From contig NW_022985236.1 in the NCBI RefSeq assembly GCF_010093535.1, forward strand, positions 91,727 through 124,017: 32,291 bases of DNA, in the 5' to 3' direction. A model generated the notes under the pieces. It ran no database searches. It was not told the DNA's origin and was given only the letters and a program-made list of their open reading frames with translations. Origin of the DNA: Lindgomyces ingoldianus. Taxonomy: Eukaryota > Ascomycota > Dothideomycetes > Pleosporales > Lindgomycetaceae. Shown piece after piece: positions 28,033-32,291 of this stretch. Positions within the stretch are counted from its first letter, which is position 1. Each line of letters begins with the position of its first letter. Made by a program: the position numbers and the translations under genes.

Positions 28033-29898
28033 ACGTACTTCATAGGCGAGTCGCTCACACACCCGAGTCGCTTACTTTTGCCAAGACCCCACCCTAACAA
28101 ACTCTATTATAGCCTATAATAACCCGCTCTAGCACTATATAGTACAGTACAGCCTAGAATATTATTTAGATACTGCTTCTGCTTCTTGCTTACACATTTG
28201 CGTGTTATGCCTAGTTTAATTGCACTGTCTGCAGCGCCTTTAGGATAGCTTACCTACTTTAGCTTGCACCTGCTTTTTTGCCTTCTTCCTGTTACTGCGC
28301 GCTTTAAACTCCTTTAAAGCTATTAAGCGCAGGCTTTTCTAAATTATTAAGGTCTTTTCTGCCTTAATCTGCTTTCTTTTATGTAATTTATGTTACATAG
28401 CAGCCTTATTAGCTGCTTAAAGCTTAGTAATTTCCTGTTACACTAACACTAGCTTATACATAATTATTGCTGCCCTCTTTAAGACTTTCTTAAACACCTT
28501 AACTATAAAAGTTAGTAAACTATTTATATGCTTTTAAATTTTTATCTTTATAAGCATTAATTATAACCTAAGTTTTAAGGTATTGCTTAGAGTTTACAAC
28601 TGCTAAGGCTTGTTATATATAGGTAGTAGTAGTAATAGAGTGCGCAACTTTACATTAAGGCCTATTATAACTTGTTGTAGGTTAAAAGGAACTAATCTAG
28701 CGCTTTAAAACCTTTTTTAGATATTACTAGAAGTAATTATAGCATTATAGGCTACTTTAAAGCATAGCAAAAACTTTATTTTTATAATATAAGTAATCTA
28801 GTTGCGCATAAGGTTTTTAGCTTAGCGCTTATATACTTTTTTTAAAAAAGTAAAACAACCTACATTAAGTAGCTGTAAGAGGTGCAATAAGTAAAAAGGT
28901 ATATAAATAGTAATAATTTTATTATCTTTATAGTATTACTAGAAATAAAGTAAGTTATAGCTTTTATAGCTGTTAATAACTAGTAGATAGTAGCTGCTAA
29001 CAGTACACTTTTTTATATGCGTGTTAAAGTGCTTTAACTAGTCTAGACTAAGCTAATTAGTAGTCTAGCTGCGCTTAGAGATTGTAATAACTTAATCCTA
29101 GAGTAGATTTTCCTTTTTGTACTAGTTTAAAAGGTAGTTGCTACCCTAAAAGATAATAAAGGGCAAAATAGCCTACCCTTTAGCATTAATGCCCTAGATA
29201 GCTGTTATCTACTTCTAGTTGCCTAGCTAGACTGCTTTTAGCTGTTCTTATCTCTTTAAACTTATAACAACTGCTCTAGTAGATATCTAGCCTATTATAA
29301 ACCCTATCTTGTTAAAGTTGTACATGTTATTATTCTAGATGCTATACTTAGCTTTAATATTTTCTATAAAGTTAAACTAGCCTTAAATTACTGCAGAATC
29401 TTTATAGAGAGCTCTTTTATAGTTATACTTACACTTAAACTTTACTTTAAGCTTTAAGTAACACTTAATAAACATATTAGGCTAGTTTATGCTAACATAG
29501 CCTATATTACGCTTAGCGCGTAAAGAATTAGCTATATTAGCTATAGCTGCTAGCTAGGGGGGAAATCCTTGCGCATCTAGCTTAAGTATGTGCTAAATAA
29601 TTACCTACTTCTTATTATTATCTAGCTTCTATAAGTTAGCTATATAATTAGCTTAGAAAGGTTGTCTAGCGTGTTAGTTACTTATTATCTTTTAAGAGAC
29701 CCTGTAGATAGCTGCAGCGTGTTAGTTAAAAAGTGTTATGTCTTATTTAAAAGCTTAAAGCATAAGCTGCATCTAATGTTCCTTTAATATATTTAAGTAG
29801 TGTTGTTAGAAATGCATTAGTGTAGGAAGAGTAGTGTGGTGGGGTCTTGGCAAAAGTAAGCAACTTAGGTGTGTGAGCGACTCGCCTATGAAGTACGT
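28033..29898 (-). mobile_element. Fot1/pogo-type DNA transposon, full length (copy E)
   Basis: 1866 bp between TA duplications (28031-28032, 29899-29900), in the same orientation as copy D. Its ends are among the least mutated of the set. Confidence 0.95.
28162..29817 (-). pseudogene. Pogo/Fot1-type transposase, RIP-inactivated (copy E)
   Basis: 1656-base frame from ATG at 29817 to TAA at 28162-28164. It has the same architecture as copies B and D, with the zinc knuckle legible at 28180-28240. It is interrupted by in-frame TAG/TAA throughout, and the first catalytic Asp lies in a mutated YNF motif. It is not active, and no intact family member is present in the window. Confidence 0.92.
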
Positions 29899-29900
29899 TA

Positions 29901-30540
29901 GATAAGAAAATAATATAGTAGATAGGTCTATAGCTAGATAGAGATGCTATAGTATAGTTCTAATTCTATTTAAATAACTAGAGAGAATATTATAATTAAA
30001 AAAAACTACTAAAAGCTAAGATAAAAGAAATATTCTCTAGTATAGTAGTATTTAAGAAAGCTCTTGCTATTATAGTTAGTATACTTAAGTAACAAGCAAG
30101 AAAAGAGATAATTTAACTAGATTAAACTAAGAAGTAGAGAAAGCTACTTTATAGTTTAAAGATAGACTTCTTGCTAAGGTACTAAGCTTAGAGATAAGCT
30201 AAAGTTAAAGTAGTATATATATAATATAGTTTAAGCTATTATACTTATAATAATATATAGATAAGTAGATACTAAAAGAATAATAGTATAGAAACTTAGA
30301 AACTTAAGATAGTATAAATTAGCTAGAGTATATAAAGTATAATTTAAAGAATACTAAGTATAATATAGCTAGATAGACTTTTAAATATTATATAGTATAT
30401 GCTATAAAAAACTCTAAGATATAGTTAAAGATAAGTTAAATAGAATAGAATAACTAACTAAACTTTAAAAGCTTATAGAAGTAGTTGTTTATATAAATAA
30501 CTAGCTATATATAAAATACTACAACAGTTTATAAATGATC
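29901..30540. other. AT-rich stretch without genes
   Basis: Stops in all frames. Positions 30092-30185 are a mutated copy of 30704-30803. Nothing else was recognised. Confidence 0.6.
30092..30185 (+). repeat. Direct repeat, heavily mutated copy
   Basis: It matches 30704-30803 (shared ACAAGCAAG and AACTAGATTAAACTAAG), with CAG read as TAG, CTGCTCTG as CTACTTTA and GCGAG as ATAG. Confidence 0.8.
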
Positions 30541-31260
30541 TGTAAAAGCAAAGCTTGCTTAGAGTAATTGTCGCAACAACTAATTAGAGAGTAATAAGAA
30601 GCAAGTCTATTAACTATAAGAGGCTTATAGAGAGCTTAGGCGCTAAGTGTCTTAGGCTGCTTGTCTAAAACACAGGCGCTGTCACGGTCGGCATGCTCAA
30701 GCTACAAGCAAGAGGTAGTGTAACTCAACTAGATTAAACTAAGGAGCAGAGGAGCTGCTCTGCGAGTTTAAATATACATGTGTGCCCCCTGCCAAGGCGC
30801 TACTCGTAGCACTAGCGTGCTACTCGTTGCGCAAGCGAGGGAGCTGATGCCGCAGAGCATGTGAGGCGGTACACGCCGTCACAGGCGCGACACCAGGCCT
30901 ATGTGCGCGACAGTAGGTCCCTGCGCTCTTCTTACGCAACAGTAATAGTTAGCATATTAAAGTAAGTTATCTAGGTTAAAGAATAGTTACAGCATAATGC
31001 TTAGCAAAGTAGTATTAGACAGGTAATAGACATATAATAATAACATTTAACTATAGCATGTAACTAATCTGTTTGCAGTAGTGACACTTAGATGTGTTGT
31101 TACTATAGTTGCACAATAGTTAGACGTGTTGTCACACAATAGTTAGATGCGTCAGCACTATAGTTGTATGCATCTCAGCACAGTCTGTTGCTAAGACCCA
31201 CCTAATTATTTTGCATATATATAGACTCTTGTAAAGGACTCCTCTAGCAATACATTTAAT
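30541..31260 (+). mobile_element. Probable retrotransposon LTR or leader, weakly mutated
   Basis: GC-richer sequence without a coding frame. A TATA-like CATATATATAGAC near 31214 is followed by CTCTTGTAAAGGACTCCTC and GCAATACA, the style of the R-U5 end of fungal copia LTRs. Positions 31081-31175 hold loose repeats built on GTTAGA(T/C)G(T/C)GT and CTATAGTTG. Exact LTR ends could not be fixed. Confidence 0.4.
30704..30803 (+). repeat. Direct repeat, little-mutated copy
   Basis: Partner of 30092-30185, about 612 bases to its right; it keeps GGAGCAGAGGAGCTGCTCTG, which the other copy has lost. Confidence 0.8.
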
Positions 31261-31300
31261 GCAGTTCCTTATGTCTCTAGTGACTTACATAGCTTCACAT

Positions 31301-31360
31301 AATCACTAACACACTAATATAGCTAATGCTAATCCCTAACACACTAATATAGCTAAAAAA
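31301..31360 (+). repeat. Two tandem copies of a 30-bp unit
   Basis: Both copies contain CTAACACACTAATATAGCTA (from 31306 and 31336). Possible retroelement leader sequence; no gene nearby. Confidence 0.85.
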
Positions 31361-31625
31361 GTAAATAATAGCTAGCTCTAGCTCTTAACGCGTTCCTACT
31401 CTTATAATAGTCTTCCTTTATCACAGTTATGTTACAGCTATCTAACCCCTAAGTACCCTAAGGGCTTAGCACAGGGTATATAGGCTCCTCAGCCTCTGTA
31501 CCTCTGCCTCTAACCCTAAGGTTTACTCTCTCTTGTTACCCCCCTATCCTGCATTCCCTCTTTGTAACCTGTTTTTCCTGCTTAATACCTCTCACATCCT
31601 CCCCTTTGCACCTTGCGGTCTCTAG
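31361..31625. other. Gene-free stretch, mildly mutated
   Basis: Pyrimidine-rich patches (31480-31600) and no frame of note; no RNA gene seen. Confidence 0.5.
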
Positions 31626-31630
31626 CGTTG

Positions 31631-31845
31631 TGTAATAAGGTAGACGCCCCGCCTGCTAAGCTAATACTATGCGACTTTCCCCACTATACTAAAAGGTACG
31701 CACAGGAATACTTAAGCTAAGTATTCTCGCATATATATATAGATAATGCTAGAGCTAGCACTAGCACTAGCAGTTGTCTCTAGTCTAGCCTAAACCTCTA
31801 TAAGCAAGAGAAGGCCACATGGTTAACTGTGCCTACCTTATTACA
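31631..31845. repeat. 215-bp solo LTR (or small TIR element) with 5-bp target duplication
   Basis: It starts TGTAATAAGGTAG and ends CTACCTTATTACA, a perfect 13-bp inverted pair with TG...CA termini. It is flanked by CGTTG on both sides (31626-31630, 31846-31850). A TATA-like CATATATATATAG lies at about 31730. TG...CA ends with a 5-bp duplication favour a solo LTR; the long inverted ends would also suit a MITE. The strand is unknown. Confidence 0.8.
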
Positions 31846-32014
31846 CGTTGCGCCTATTCCTTTTACTGCCTAATACTGCCACACTATGCCTAATACTGCT
31901 ACCTAATATCTTTAATTTAATTGTTTTAGCATTAAAGCTCTAGTTGTAGAGCTGCAGCTTGTGTAGTTTGTTGCCTCTGCAGGAATTTCTTAGAGTGCTA
32001 GGGAGCCCTAGCGC

Positions 32015-32038
32015 TGCCTCTGCCTCTGCCTCTGCCTC
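32015..32038. repeat. (TGCCTC)4 microsatellite
   Basis: Four exact hexamer copies in non-coding sequence. Confidence 0.95.
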
Positions 32039-32200
32039 TCTATCGCTGCAAAGATTAATGTAGTACATGTAATACCTTAACAAGTTGTTTTGCTTACACA
32101 ACTGCTAGTTTAGCTTCTTTAACTACTGTTTAAATATAATAGGCTAATGCCTAGAGATGTTAGTAAGAGATTACCTACTAGAGTTAAGAAATGCATAAAG

Positions 32201-32291
32201 TAAATTGCAGTAAATTGCAGCAAACTACAGCAAATTGCAGCAAACTACAGCAAATTGCGGTAAACTATAGCAAATTGCGGCAAACTACGGC
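32201..32291. repeat. 10-bp minisatellite with 20-bp higher order, runs off the window
   Basis: Nine units of the type (C/T)AAATTGC(A/G)G and (C/T)AAACTA(C/T)(A/G)G; after the first two they strictly alternate, giving a 20-bp period. The array continues past the right edge, so its full length is unknown. Confidence 0.93.

Noticed and set aside
27910..28119. 69-codon plus-strand frame
   Set aside because: It joins the end of copy D to the start of copy E across a spacer; no coding evidence.
32201..32291. CRISPR array or telomere repeat
   Set aside because: Units are 10 bp without spacers and are not TTAGGG-like; it is a minisatellite.

Overview
The window looks like nuclear DNA of a filamentous ascomycete (Pezizomycotina; a Dothideomycete is plausible but not proven). 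Most of it is AT-rich transposon debris with the signature of repeat-induced point mutation (RIP). In every recognisable transposon frame, Gln and Trp codons have become TAG or TAA, catalytic Asp has become Asn and His has become Tyr. These are C-to-T changes on either strand, mostly at CpA. Short GT-AG introns and TATA-led fungal promoters fit the same assignment.

Layout: 1-1710 is the 3' part of a Ty1/copia element. About 1.8-9.2 kb is a dead Ty3/gypsy chromovirus (PR-RT-RNaseH-IN-chromodomain, 3' LTR 8611-9217), split by an 1100-bp fold-back Fot1/pogo-type element (5499-6598). At 9788-13969 (minus strand) lies a dead gene for a Fig1-like four-pass membrane protein. It is interrupted by a 3079-bp hAT-like element (10243-13321) with a perfect 8-bp target duplication. 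The less mutated island 13.6-17.1 kb holds two intact genes, a 54-aa Cys-rich protein (14827-14991) and an intronless protein kinase (15391-16215), then an LTR-gag-LTR remnant and a cluster of hairpins.

From 17.1 to 30 kb the AT-rich compartment resumes. It has a pair of LTR-like repeats, a second copia element (about 20.85-24.49 kb), three full-length 1866-bp Fot1/pogo-type copies (17829-19694, 26061-27926, 28033-29898) and a 1132-bp internally deleted relative with a different TIR core (24559-25690). From 30.5 kb to the right edge mutation is weaker: LTR-like sequence, a 215-bp solo LTR with 5-bp target duplication, a short microsatellite and a 10-bp minisatellite that runs off the edge.

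Only the kinase and the Cys-rich protein appear functional. The most informative observations are: (1) two Fot1-type terminal repeats that share outer and inner blocks and a 17-bp spacing but carry completely different repeated core motifs; (2) the hAT-like insertion in the Fig1-like gene, whose in-silico removal rejoins the frame exactly; (3) patchy RIP, with damage on both sides of that gene but none in its middle or at the transposon ends.
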